Source of the DNA: Mariniflexile litorale
GTDB taxonomy: Bacteria > Bacteroidota > Bacteroidia > Flavobacteriales > Flavobacteriaceae
NCBI RefSeq assembly: GCF_031128465.2
Contig: NZ_CP155618.1
Span: forward strand, 815,501-879,500
Direction: 5' to 3'
DNA length: 64,000 bases
The notes below the pieces were generated by a model that had not been told where the DNA came from, made no database searches, and saw only the letters and a program-made list of their open reading frames with translations. This document shows, in pieces, positions 54,261 through 63,134 of this stretch (the first letter of the stretch is position 1; every line of letters begins with the position of its first letter). The translations under genes and the position numbers were made by a program.

Positions 54261-55802
54261 TTATTTCTTCATCACTTTAGTTAAAATACCAAAAACGCTA
54301 CGAATAAAAGTGGCACTGGTAAGTACTTTAATAATAGGATTCATTGCTGTACTTTTTCTTCTAGAAGTTGTAGAACGTTGTTTTGATTGGGCTTTTTCAA
54401 GAGCTTCTTTTTCTAATCTAGCTTTTTCTTTTGCTTCTTCTGCTTCAGATTGCTCTATTTTTTTATTAAGTAGTTCGTAAGCACTTTCTCGGTCTATAGT
54501 TTCATTGTATTTCTTGACTAATTTCGATTTTGAATTCAAGGTTTTTAATTCCTCATCAGATAAGATATCCATTCTACTCATGGGCGCCCGCATCATGGTA
54601 GCTGCGAGAGGCGTTGGGCGTCCTTTTTCATCAAGAGCGGAAACCAACGCTTCTCCTGTTCCAAGCGATGTTAATACTTCAACCGTATTATAATATTCGG
54701 AATCGGGATAATTTTGTGCAGTTAATTTTATAGCTTTTCTATCTTTAGCAGTAAAGGCTCTAAGAGCATGTTGAATTTTTAAACCTAACTGACTCAACAC
54801 AGCTTCGGGTACATCGGTTGGATTTTGAGTTACAAAATACAAACCAACACCTTTACTACGGATTAATTTAACGATGCTTTCAATTTGATTAAGTAAAGCC
54901 TTGGAAGCTTCATTAAAAATTAAATGTGCTTCGTCTATAAAAATCACTAATTCAGGTCGGTCGCTGTCTCCTTGTTCTGGGAATGTGGAATATATTTCGG
55001 CAAGCAAACTCAACATAAATGTTGAGAATAACTTGGGTCGATCTTGAATATCGGTTAATCTTAAAATATTAATATAACCTCTTCCGCTATTGTCTACACG
55101 TAATAAATCATCTACGTCAAACGAGGTTTCTCCAAAAAACAAATCGGCACCTTGTTGTTCTAATTCTACTATTTTGCGTAAAATAGCACCTGTGGAAGCG
55201 GTTGAAATACGTCCATAGGCCTCATCAAATTCTGCTTTACCTTCTTGAGTAGCGTATTGTAATATTTTTTTGAAATCTTTTAAATCGAGAATAGGAAGTT
55301 TGTTATCGTCACAATATTGAAAAATAACAGCTACAACACCCGATTGTGCATCCGATAAGTCTAAAATTCTGGATAGTAAAACTGGACCAAATTCGCTAAC
55401 AGTTGCTCTAAGACGTACTCCATCTTGTTCAGATAATGTTAAAATTTCAACAGGAAAACTTTTGGCTTCAAACGGCAAGCCAATTTGAGCATGGCGTTCA
55501 TCAATTTTGGGATGTCCAGGACTAGCATGTGCAATACCACTTAAATCCCCTTTAATATCCATGAGCAATACAGGAATTCCTTTGTCGCTTAAATTCTCAG
55601 CCAGCACCTGTAACGATTTTGTTTTTCCTGTACCTGTGGCACCAGCTATTAAACCATGACGATTGAGTGTTTTTAAAGGAATATTCACTAAAGCATTGGG
55701 TATGGTTTCACCACTTAGCATGGCAGCACCAACAGATATAAATTCACCTTTACAAACATTCCCTTCGGTGATATAATTAAAAAAAGCCTCCTTCTTATCC
55801 AT
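54261..55802 (-). CDS. HerA-like helicase C-terminal domain protein (DUF853)
   Basis: I use the ATG at 55800-55802 (MDKKEAFFNYI), which removes a 9-residue extension of no clear character, giving 513 residues. The Walker A motif is GATGTGKTKS (about 51-60), and IFIDEAHLIF is Walker B (about 289). A C-terminal coiled stretch rich in Glu/Lys precedes a basic region. Related ATPases handle DNA ends or translocate DNA; the role here is unknown. Confidence 0.88.
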   Translation of the reverse strand: MDKKEAFFNYITEGNVCKGEFISVGAAMLSGETIPNALVNIPLKTLNRHGLIAGATGTGKTKSLQVLAENLSDKGIPVLLMDIKGDLSGIAHASPGHPKIDERHAQIGLPFEAKSFPVEILTLSEQDGVRLRATVSEFGPVLLSRILDLSDAQSGVVAVIFQYCDDNKLPILDLKDFKKILQYATQEGKAEFDEAYGRISTASTGAILRKIVELEQQGADLFFGETSFDVDDLLRVDNSGRGYINILRLTDIQDRPKLFSTFMLSLLAEIYSTFPEQGDSDRPELVIFIDEAHLIFNEASKALLNQIESIVKLIRSKGVGLYFVTQNPTDVPEAVLSQLGLKIQHALRAFTAKDRKAIKLTAQNYPDSEYYNTVEVLTSLGTGEALVSALDEKGRPTPLAATMMRAPMSRMDILSDEELKTLNSKSKLVKKYNETIDRESAYELLNKKIEQSEAEEAKEKARLEKEALEKAQSKQRSTTSRRKSTAMNPIIKVLTSATFIRSVFGILTKVMKK

Positions 55803-55923
55803 GAATATTAATTTTGCATAAAAATACACGAAAAAAAAAGAAGAAAAAAATATGCTTTTAACTTAAATAACCTAAGCCTAATCTAAAATAACCGGTATTA
55901 AGTAATCTTTTTTATGTAAAAAA

Positions 55924-56616
55924 TTAATTTAATTTTGTTATCCCTATGTTGGCAAATGCTGCATTTAAAGTACTGCCATTATTGTTTACTACATATTGTA
56001 ATTTTACGACATCATTAGTATGGATAGGATAGATTATATTACCACTGGCACCCCAATAATCTGTACTCGGCAAACTGGTATGACCTCTGGTTAAGTAGCC
56101 AACAAGACTACCGTTTACATAAAGTGCTATAATGTATTTTTTAGTTCCACTAGGCATATTACTTACAGATAGTGAAGCGCTAAATAGGTAATTTCCTGTT
56201 TCTTTAATTGTTATTGTACCATTAGCAGTAACATTATAAACATCAGGATTTGTTATTAATATATTAGAAGGACCAATTGGGTAATCGAAATACGTGTCAT
56301 TTGTTGTGGAAATGGCATTGTTTGCTCCACCAAAACTTCTGTTTATAACTAGAGTACTATTGTCAAGGTTTGACCATATACCATTTTTAAATATATAGTA
56401 AGAGTTTCTAGTTGTGTTATAAACCATAGCACCATCAAGAGGTGTTGGTATTGATAGCATTTGGGTAGCTGTCATTCTTGGAGGAACAAGCGCCCCTGTT
56501 GTACTATCTATTTGCAGTATAGAGCCATCATCTGGATTGGTGGTACCAATACCAACTTGAGCTGACATACAAAAATGAGAAAGTAATATTGTTAAAAGTG
56601 TAAGTTTTATATTCAT
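55924..56616 (-). CDS. Secreted VGIGTT-type surface protein A
   Basis: A signal peptide (LLTILLSHFCMSAQ) is followed by VGIGTTNPDDGSILQIDSTTGALVPPRMT, a head motif common in Bacteroidota secreted proteins. A beta-rich C-terminal domain of about 110 residues follows (YIIALYVNGSLVGYL, VKLQYVVNNNG), reminiscent of C1q/TNF-like or tail-fibre heads. No enzyme motif is present. It lies 58 nt beyond its relative at 56675 in the transcription direction. Confidence 0.75.
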   Translation of the reverse strand: MNIKLTLLTILLSHFCMSAQVGIGTTNPDDGSILQIDSTTGALVPPRMTATQMLSIPTPLDGAMVYNTTRNSYYIFKNGIWSNLDNSTLVINRSFGGANNAISTTNDTYFDYPIGPSNILITNPDVYNVTANGTITIKETGNYLFSASLSVSNMPSGTKKYIIALYVNGSLVGYLTRGHTSLPSTDYWGASGNIIYPIHTNDVVKLQYVVNNNGSTLNAAFANIGITKLN

Positions 56617-56674
56617 GAGAGAGACATCAATTTACATTATTATATTTAATCCTGAGGTAAGTTTAATTCTAGAA

Positions 56675-57451
56675 TTATCTAAAAGCTTCATAAACTACAA
56701 CAATGTTTTCAGTGTGATTGACTACATTAATAGTAAATCCATTGGTGTCAAAGCTGGAGAGAGAAGCTACGGTTAATCCTAAAGAAGTTCCATTTTGGTT
56801 GCAATAACGAATTCCAATGCAATTGTTATCGGATGCATACCTAGAAATATTATTAATTGAATTTCCACTTCCTCCGATAAAAATAACCTGTTGATTTATA
56901 ACATTGCTGTAATTTGTAGCAAATCCAGACATGGTGCCAAATGTGTTTTGTAAGGTGTTATTATTGTTTCCAACCCCGTTATCAGCATTTAAATTATAGG
57001 TTTCAATATTGGCATGAGCTGTAAATTTTATTTGACTAGGTTTAAATGGTAACCCAGAAACGATTTGATTGCCTGTACCTGTAATAATTAATTTTCCCAT
57101 GTAGGTCGTTGTTGACAAATAGACCCCTGAGTCTGTTCCTGTAGACAAAATATTACCAGAATCGGTACTTACAAGAGGGGTTGAACTTAAAGATGACCAA
57201 ATAGGTGTAGAAGGAATACCAGAATTATATTCAAACTTATTTGCATTTACATTGAAAATTAGTAATCCTTTGGATGGAGAGCTAATACCGTTTCTTTGTA
57301 TCGTTGTTAAGCGAGGTAACAAAACTCCTTGGTTAGTTGATTCAATATCCAAGATAGAGCAACTGCTGGGTGTGGTTGTACCTATGCCAACCTGCGAAAA
57401 AGTATAATAATGACATAATACCATCATTATAAGGGTTAATTTTTTTTTCAT
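56675..57451 (-). CDS. Secreted VGIGTT-type surface protein B
   Basis: I use the ATG at 57449-57451 (MKKKLTLIMMVLCHYYTFSQ), a clean signal peptide, instead of the longer frame. It shares VGIGTTTPSSCSILDIESTNQGVLLPRLTT with its neighbour but has a different, serine/asparagine-rich middle and C-terminal part (NADNGVGNNNNTLQN). The two probably arose by duplication and swapped their distal domains. Function is unknown; surface adhesion is one possibility. Confidence 0.75.
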   Translation of the reverse strand: MKKKLTLIMMVLCHYYTFSQVGIGTTTPSSCSILDIESTNQGVLLPRLTTIQRNGISSPSKGLLIFNVNANKFEYNSGIPSTPIWSSLSSTPLVSTDSGNILSTGTDSGVYLSTTTYMGKLIITGTGNQIVSGLPFKPSQIKFTAHANIETYNLNADNGVGNNNNTLQNTFGTMSGFATNYSNVINQQVIFIGGSGNSINNISRYASDNNCIGIRYCNQNGTSLGLTVASLSSFDTNGFTINVVNHTENIVVVYEAFR

Positions 57452-57595
57452 AGAGAGAGAGAACAATTTACATTTATCGACCAAATGTATAAAAAAAAAG
57501 TTTAAAAGCAAAATTATTCGACAAAATGCACATTTATTATATTCTTGCCGATTGTCAATAGTTTTTAAAATGAACCGAATTTCTTTAAATAAATG

Positions 57596-57603
57596 TACCT
57601 TTG
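57596..57603 (+). promoter_or_regulatory. queE -7 element
   Basis: TACCTTTG is an exact TAnnTTTG match 17 nt upstream of the queE start codon. Confidence 0.6.
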
Positions 57604-57620
57604 TGGTTTAATTTTTTAAA

Positions 57621-58250
57621 ATGAATAAAGAGCTATTAAGCTTAGTTAATAAAGGTGAAATGTTACCATTAATGGAAGAGTTCTACACCATACAAGGTGA
57701 AGGCTTTCATAAAGGAACTGCTGCCTATTTTGTTAGAATAGGTGGTTGTGATGTGGGGTGTCATTGGTGCGATGTAAAAGAAAGTTGGAATGCTAATTTA
57801 CATCCACCTACAGCTATTTCAAAAATTGTTGAAAATGCAAAAAAATACAGTAATACCATAGTGGTTACAGGTGGTGAGCCTTTAACTTGGAATATGACAC
57901 CGCTTACTACACAATTAAAAGCAGAAGGATTACAAATACATATTGAAACCTCTGGAGCTTATAAATTAACAGGCGTTTGGGATTGGATTTGTTTATCTCC
58001 CAAAAAAATGAAACTTCCTACTAAAGAAGTTTATGCAAAAGCTCATGAACTTAAGGTAATTATATATAATAAAGACGATTTTCGCTTTGCGGAAGAACAA
58101 GCAGCCAAAGTAAATGAAGAATGTATTTTGTATTTACAACCAGAGTGGAGCAAACGCGATAAAGTAATTCCAGAAATTGTAGATTATGTGATGACAAACC
58201 CAAAATGGAAAGTATCACTACAAACACATAAATATTTAAATATTCCTTAA
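57621..58250 (+). CDS. queE: 7-carboxy-7-deazaguanine synthase
   Basis: This radical SAM enzyme converts carboxytetrahydropterin to carboxydeazaguanine in queuosine synthesis. The cluster motif is GCDVGCHWC (CX3CX2C, about residues 47-55), VVTGGEPL is near 94, and the N-terminal YTIQGEGFHKGTAAYFVRIGG is diagnostic of QueE. The length is 209 residues. A small membrane-protein gene follows 21 nt downstream. Confidence 0.95.
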   Translation: MNKELLSLVNKGEMLPLMEEFYTIQGEGFHKGTAAYFVRIGGCDVGCHWCDVKESWNANLHPPTAISKIVENAKKYSNTIVVTGGEPLTWNMTPLTTQLKAEGLQIHIETSGAYKLTGVWDWICLSPKKMKLPTKEVYAKAHELKVIIYNKDDFRFAEEQAAKVNEECILYLQPEWSKRDKVIPEIVDYVMTNPKWKVSLQTHKYLNIP

Positions 58251-58271
58251 ATTAGTAACTAATTAATTATT

Positions 58272-58409
58272 ATGGAAAAATTATTAAGGATTATTGGAGC
58301 CGCTTGGGGCGCAAAAAAAATAGGAGGAGGCAAATGTGGCTGTTTCGGAACCATCTTTGTTTTCTTAATTTTATATTGGCTTTTGGGTTACGTATTTAAA
58401 GTTTTATAA
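58272..58409 (+). CDS. 45-residue glycine-rich membrane protein
   Basis: The frame from the ATG at 58272 encodes a cationic amphipathic stretch (LLRIIGAAWGAKKIGGGKCGC) and then a single hydrophobic segment (FGTIFVFLILYWLLGYVF). It lies between queE and a strong bidirectional terminator at the normal distance for an operon member, which supports its being real. Two cysteines two residues apart are unusual for a membrane peptide. No family was recognised. Confidence 0.6.
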   Translation: MEKLLRIIGAAWGAKKIGGGKCGCFGTIFVFLILYWLLGYVFKVL

Positions 58410-58416
58410 ATAAAAT

Positions 58417-58454
58417 AAAAAAGCATGGTTTTAACGTTAAAACCATGCTTTTTT
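58417..58454. terminator. Bidirectional terminator, 38-bp palindrome
   Basis: The 19-nt halves (58417-58435 and 58436-58454) are perfect complements with A and T runs at the outer ends. It serves the queE transcript and the convergent DUF2911 gene. Confidence 0.92.
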
Positions 58455-58473
58455 ATTTAAACAGTAAACTAAT

Positions 58474-59016
58474 TTATTTTGTAAAAGGAACAACAACTCT
58501 AATAGTTCCCCAGCCTAGATGCATTTTTATGGTATTTCCATCTTCGGTAAAAGCAATTGAAAAGGCATCAAGTGCATCTCCTGATGTAACAGGAACGTTC
58601 AAACGTGCTACATCATTTGCTTCCTTATAAAAATAAGAACCCCAAACGTTTAAATCTTTACTAACAATCGCTGTCCATTCTTTATCACCTGGAATCACAT
58701 AAAAAGTATAAGTACCTGTTTTTATAGTTTTACTTCCTAATTTCATGTCTCTGTATAGTGTTAACTCCGCAGCTTCATTAGCACCTGTACGCCATACTTC
58801 ACCGTTTTTAGCCAAATCACTAACTTCTCGTCCATTTAATTGTGGTCTACTATAAACAATCTTAATAAGTTTATTGGCATCTTTATAGCTTGTTGGAAAT
58901 GAAGCCGCATCCATTGGACTTTTATCTAACTTAGCAAAATCCTGTGCATTGATGTTAGTCGAAACTAATAAAGTTAGCACAAAACTAATCATGGTAATAA
59001 AGGTTGATTTTTTCAT
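58474..59016 (-). CDS. DUF2911 domain secreted protein
   Basis: A signal peptide (FVLTLLVSTNINAQ) precedes the DUF2911 domain. It has IVYSRPQLNGREVSDLAKNGEVWRTGANEAAELTL and YTFYVIPGDKEWTAIVSKDLNVWGSY, both strongly characteristic. The length is 180 residues. These periplasmic proteins occur widely in Bacteroidota without an established role. Confidence 0.92.
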   Translation of the reverse strand: MKKSTFITMISFVLTLLVSTNINAQDFAKLDKSPMDAASFPTSYKDANKLIKIVYSRPQLNGREVSDLAKNGEVWRTGANEAAELTLYRDMKLGSKTIKTGTYTFYVIPGDKEWTAIVSKDLNVWGSYFYKEANDVARLNVPVTSGDALDAFSIAFTEDGNTIKMHLGWGTIRVVVPFTK

Positions 59017-59225
59017 TGGAATTGTGTTTTTAAATTTCCACGAAAGTGAAAATTGAGTATTGTTTTAGTTATATGGTTAAATATAAGTCTAAAAAATCTT
59101 AAAGTTTTTATAAAACTCGGTAAGGAATGTTAAAGTTTGCAATTAGAGAATCAAAATACAGATAAATAAAATGTATAATTTTTCATAAACATTTTAAGTT
59201 TATAATTGTCTTTTTACTGATTCTC

Positions 59226-59549
59226 TTATACTTGATTATATTCTAATAAGACACTCATAAACAATGCATTAAATGCATCACTTGAATACGGATTTTGACT
59301 TGTTACTAAATATCTATCTTTAATTGAAAAGTTAGGTTTTGGAAATACGCTTTTATATTTCAAACCTAATTTTCTTAATTTTTTTGCTATTTTTCTATTT
59401 TCGGGTTTACCTTTCATAATAAAATTTTCAATGAAGGCTGTAAAGTATACCATTTCTTTTTTGAAGGGAATAATATTTGGTAGCATCAAAGTCATACCAT
59501 TTGTAAATATAAAATAACCTAATGCTGTAAATAATAACATTACGGACAT
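59226..59549 (-). pseudogene. DoxX-like N terminus joined to a DJ-1/PfpI-like C terminus
   Basis: The first 40 residues (FIFTNGMTLMLPNIIPFKKEMVYFTAFIE) look like the beginning of a DoxX-type membrane protein. The last 40 (DRYLVTSQNPYSSDAFNALFM) look like the C terminus of DJ-1/PfpI proteins, with their TGQNPxSS-type motif. Neither is complete; the middle of both is absent. The frame also reaches upstream of the first ATG to about 59579. I read it as a deletion fusing two decayed neighbouring genes. The family matches are by eye. Confidence 0.55.
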
Positions 59550-59609
59550 TCCAATACGAGCAGAAAAGGCAACGTTATATTTACCCTATATAAGTTTTAA
59601 AGTTAATAG

Positions 59610-59628
59610 TGTTACTGTAAATGTAACA
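59610..59628. promoter_or_regulatory. Dyad TGTTAC-N7-GTAACA
   Basis: This perfect 6-bp inverted repeat with a 7-nt spacer lies upstream of the DoxX/DJ-1 remnant. Such dyads are typical operator sites for dimeric regulators; the regulator is unknown. Confidence 0.4.
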
Positions 59629-59660
59629 AGTAGCACAATAAGTGGTTTCCTCTTTTTTTT

Positions 59661-59672
59661 TGACAAATGTCA
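59661..59672. promoter_or_regulatory. Dyad TGACA-AA-TGTCA
   Basis: This perfect palindrome, 33 nt beyond the TGTTAC dyad, may be a second operator upstream of the same remnant. Confidence 0.35.
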
Positions 59673-59835
59673 GAAGATGAATTTATCTAAACAATGAACC
59701 TAAGTTAAGAAATTCGTTTTCAAATTCGGCTTAATGCTTGATTCATTCTAAATTTTACGGGATTTTGTTATTACGAGAAGCTCATATAATAACAGTTGGA
59801 TCTTTATTTATAAGATTTTATGCACCCTAAGTTTT

Positions 59836-60255
59836 TTATTCCATAAGTTGAATTATTATTCCCAATATTCCGATTATTAAACATAGAGGAGAAAAGAGTT
59901 CTGTATCCAGTTTTCCGAAATCAGTTTTTTTTATACTTTTAAAAAAACCAACATATTTAAATTCTCCTATTGCTCGTAAAAGAAATATTATTGGAATTAT
60001 CCAACTTCCGTATTTCATAATCCATTCAGGTGAATTATAATCAATAAACCCAGATTTAAGAAGATAAAAAATTCCGAATGCTATAAGTCCAATTCCAACT
60101 ATAGCACTGTCAATTTTTTTTGGATTCAATACTCTTTCTCCATTTTCTTTGGTTGGTAACGATTCCGAAAATCCAAATTCACCTCCCATTAACCAATTGA
60201 AATGAATGATTCCAAGTACCATTAGAATCAAGCTTAGTAAAATTGATAAAATCAT
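59836..60255 (-). CDS. DUF3995 family membrane protein
   Basis: This 139-residue protein has four membrane segments and the family layout: LMVLGIIHFNWLMGGEFGFSESLPT at the start, IGLIAFGIFYLL in the middle and IGEFKYVGFFKS before the last segment. The function is unknown. It sits in a region of decayed genes but is itself intact. Confidence 0.8.
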   Translation of the reverse strand: MILSILLSLILMVLGIIHFNWLMGGEFGFSESLPTKENGERVLNPKKIDSAIVGIGLIAFGIFYLLKSGFIDYNSPEWIMKYGSWIIPIIFLLRAIGEFKYVGFFKSIKKTDFGKLDTELFSPLCLIIGILGIIIQLME

Positions 60256-60679
60256 AACTTAAGTTGTTTGCTTTCAAATTAGTACTATTCTGAATAGTAA
60301 CATATTTACTCATATTTCTCGCACAAACCGGAATACTGTAAGCCTTTAGTTGCTATTGTTCTGTAAATATAATTAATTTTTCCTACATAAAAACAAAAAA
60401 AAGCCCGAGAGAAACTCATCGGCTTTTCTTACGAATGTCTGTTCATATAAGATGATTAAAAATCACTTCTCTCTAAAAACAAATCATTATGAGTATCACT
60501 CATAGATTCTGTCATGGTCAATGGTAATTCTTACAACTCTGTTAAATACAATAAGTTTTTCTGCTTTGATAATACCATCTAAATCACAGCTTAAACCAAC
60601 CTAAATCTTATTTAGTCTTAATCCTTGAATTAATTAGCTATTCGTTGACTTTATAGATATTATCATAAAATTATATAAT
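60256..60679 (-). other. 424-bp stretch with coding remnants and a terminator
   Basis: No intact gene was found. On the (-) strand an open stretch at 60496-60600 reads protein-like (DLDGIIKAEKLIVFNRVV) and a 19-codon frame at 60456-60515 (MTESMSDTHNDLF) overlaps it in another frame, suggesting a frameshifted remnant. The terminator at 60399-60427 lies after them. I could not assign a family. Confidence 0.4.
60391..60427 (-). terminator. Terminator downstream of the araC-type gene
   Basis: AAAAGCC (60399-60405) pairs with GGCTTTT (60421-60427), with a partial inner GAG/CTC stem. On the (-) strand a T-run interrupted by one G follows. It is about 250 nt beyond the AraC stop, so something transcribed lies between. 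Confidence 0.7.
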
Positions 60680-61546
60680 TCAAAAATTCTTGAATTTTTC
60701 TAAATATTGTGAAGGTGTTAAATCCATAATGCTTTTAAACTGCCTGTTAAAATTTGATATATTATTAAAACCAGACTCGTAACAAACACGAGAAACATTG
60801 TATTTATTTGTAATTAATAATTTACATGCATATCCAATTCTCAACTCATTCAAATACTTCGAAAATGTTTTGTTATGCATTTTTTTAAAAAAACGACTAA
60901 AAGCAGAAGCATTCATATTAGCTATATCTGCTACAGCATTTAAAGAAATAGGCTGTGCAAAATTCTTAAAAAGATATTCATAAATTTTATCTAGTTTTTT
61001 ATTTTCTGTCTGTTGAAAAGTGTTTAAAAAACCAGCACTAGACAATAATTTATAGTCTTTATGTTTTGCTAACTCATGTAGTATTTTAAGTAAAGCTAGT
61101 ATCTTTTCAAAACCCTCAAGAAGTAATATTTTTTTTATTCTTTTAGTTAATTTAGTATTTACATTTTTAAATTTGATACCATAACAAGATTTCTTGAAAA
61201 GTTTAAGTAGGTGAAACATTTCTGGAGTTTCAAAAAACGGAACACCTAAAAAGTCATTTTTAAAATGTATTGCAATGGCTTTGGTTTTAAGTAACGTATT
61301 TTTCTCAAAAAAAATTTCATCATTTAACCACATATGAGGCAAATTTTCACCTATTAAAACAAGATCACCATCCTCAAATTTCTCAATGCCATCACCGACA
61401 AAAAGAGTTCCTAAACTTTTTATAACAAAAATCAATTCTAATTCTGGATGGTAATGCCATGTTTTTATAAAATGAGGTTCATGGTGCATTTTCACAGAAA
61501 AAGAACTGCTATTGATAGTACTTCGATCTAATAAATGGAGTTTCAT
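60680..61546 (-). CDS. AraC family transcriptional regulator
   Basis: An N-terminal cupin-like sensor domain (HYHPELELIFVIKSLGTLFVGDG, about 32-54) is followed by a linker. A C-terminal double helix-turn-helix comes last (LNAVADIANMNASAFSRFFKK and SRVCYESGFNNISNFNRQFK, then TPSQY). Such regulators usually respond to a sugar or other small ligand. No obvious target gene is adjacent, apart from the decayed region downstream. Confidence 0.92.
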   Translation of the reverse strand: MKLHLLDRSTINSSSFSVKMHHEPHFIKTWHYHPELELIFVIKSLGTLFVGDGIEKFEDGDLVLIGENLPHMWLNDEIFFEKNTLLKTKAIAIHFKNDFLGVPFFETPEMFHLLKLFKKSCYGIKFKNVNTKLTKRIKKILLLEGFEKILALLKILHELAKHKDYKLLSSAGFLNTFQQTENKKLDKIYEYLFKNFAQPISLNAVADIANMNASAFSRFFKKMHNKTFSKYLNELRIGYACKLLITNKYNVSRVCYESGFNNISNFNRQFKSIMDLTPSQYLEKFKNF

Positions 61547-61616
61547 TAAATTTTTATTTCATATTATGGATATGTAGTACTTATGATAAAATACTAGACT
61601 ATTTATCACAACTAAA

Positions 61617-63110
61617 CTACCTATTCCGCCAGAAGAATGGGGTGAATAAAATAAGTACCGTAAATAATTCTAATCGTCCTATAAGCATTAAAAATGATGA
61701 CCACCATTGTGCCAAAGGTGGTAACGCGGCATAGTTATTTACTGGTCCAAAATCACCAAGTGCAGGCCCTACATTACCTAAACTGGAAGCGGACAAACCT
61801 ATGGCCGATTCAAAATCTATATTGAACATAGAAAACACCAAAGCTCCTACAATAAACGATAGCATATACAGTATAAAAAATGCCAACACGTTAAATACAA
61901 TAAACCTATTTATGGCTTTATTATTATATCTTACTGGCACGATAGCATTCGGGTGAAGGGTTCGTTTAAACTCAAGAAACCCATTTTTAATAAGTATTAA
62001 GTGACGTACTACTTTTACTCCCCCCGCTGTACTACCAGCAGAGCCACCAAGAAACATGAGTCCAAAAAAGAAAACCACCAAAAAAGGCGTCCATAAGGTA
62101 TAATCTGCACTTATAAAACCCGTAGTTGTAATAACAGATAATACTTGAAACAGAGCATGCCTAAAAACACTTTCGCCTTTACCCCAAACCATAGGGTGGT
62201 TTATGGTCGATTTTGACATATCTGCCTGAAAATAAATAACAAGTGCTGCTATAATGGTAAAAACAACCACAAACTTAAAGTAGAGTTTAAACTCCTCATC
62301 TTTAATTATTTTTTGAACTTTTCCTTTAAATGCAAAATAACTTAATACAAAGTTTGAACCTGCCAAAAACATAAATAGTATGATTATGTATTGGATAATT
62401 GGCTGATTATTCCAATAAGCTACACTTGCATTTTTTGTTGAAAACCCACCTGTAGATAAAGTTGCCATAGAGTGGTTTATGGCATCGAAAAAAGACATAC
62501 CTGCCCATTTAAGCAACAAAGTTTCAGCTGCAGTGTATCCAAAATAAATAAGCCACAAACGTTTGGCTGTATCTGTAATTCTAGGGTGTAGTTTATCGCC
62601 ACTAGGTCCTGGAGCTTCGGCAGCAAAAAGCTGCATCCCTCCTATACCCAATAATGGTAAAATAGCAATGGCGAGTACAATAATACCCATACCCCCTATC
62701 CAATGCGTAGTACTTCGCCAAAACAAGATGCCTTCTGGCATTACTTCTATATCATTTAAAATAGATGCACCCGTGGTCGTATACCCAGACATGGTTTCAA
62801 AAAACGCATTCGTAAAATTCGGGATACTATCTGTTAACACATACGGCAACGTTCCAGACAAAGACATAACAACCCAACCAAAAGCCACTACAATGTAACC
62901 TTCACGTTTGTTTATTTCTTTTTTATGCTTTGTGGTAAGAAGCATGGTTACCATACCAACTATGATAGTAAAAAGACCTGCAAAAAATATTTGCAATGTA
63001 ACACCATCATTATAAATATAACTTACAAGCGATGACAATAGCATAAAACCACCGTTAAACACGAGTAATAACCCCAAAAAATGAAAAATGATTTTATAGT
63101 TAAGTTTCAA
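61617..63110 (-). CDS. trkH: Trk-type potassium uptake protein TrkH
   Basis: This ten-membrane-segment K+ channel subunit has four filter loops: TMSGYTTTGASIL, MATLSTGGFSTKNA, SVITTTGFISADY and SASSLGNVGPALGDFG. The glycines in each loop form the selectivity filter. It requires the cytoplasmic TrkA ring for gating, and trkA lies 24 nt upstream in the same operon. The length is 497 residues. Confidence 0.95.
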   Translation of the reverse strand: MKLNYKIIFHFLGLLLVFNGGFMLLSSLVSYIYNDGVTLQIFFAGLFTIIVGMVTMLLTTKHKKEINKREGYIVVAFGWVVMSLSGTLPYVLTDSIPNFTNAFFETMSGYTTTGASILNDIEVMPEGILFWRSTTHWIGGMGIIVLAIAILPLLGIGGMQLFAAEAPGPSGDKLHPRITDTAKRLWLIYFGYTAAETLLLKWAGMSFFDAINHSMATLSTGGFSTKNASVAYWNNQPIIQYIIILFMFLAGSNFVLSYFAFKGKVQKIIKDEEFKLYFKFVVVFTIIAALVIYFQADMSKSTINHPMVWGKGESVFRHALFQVLSVITTTGFISADYTLWTPFLVVFFFGLMFLGGSAGSTAGGVKVVRHLILIKNGFLEFKRTLHPNAIVPVRYNNKAINRFIVFNVLAFFILYMLSFIVGALVFSMFNIDFESAIGLSASSLGNVGPALGDFGPVNNYAALPPLAQWWSSFLMLIGRLELFTVLILFTPFFWRNR

Positions 63111-63134
63111 TAGCTAATTAAATTTATTTAGTTT

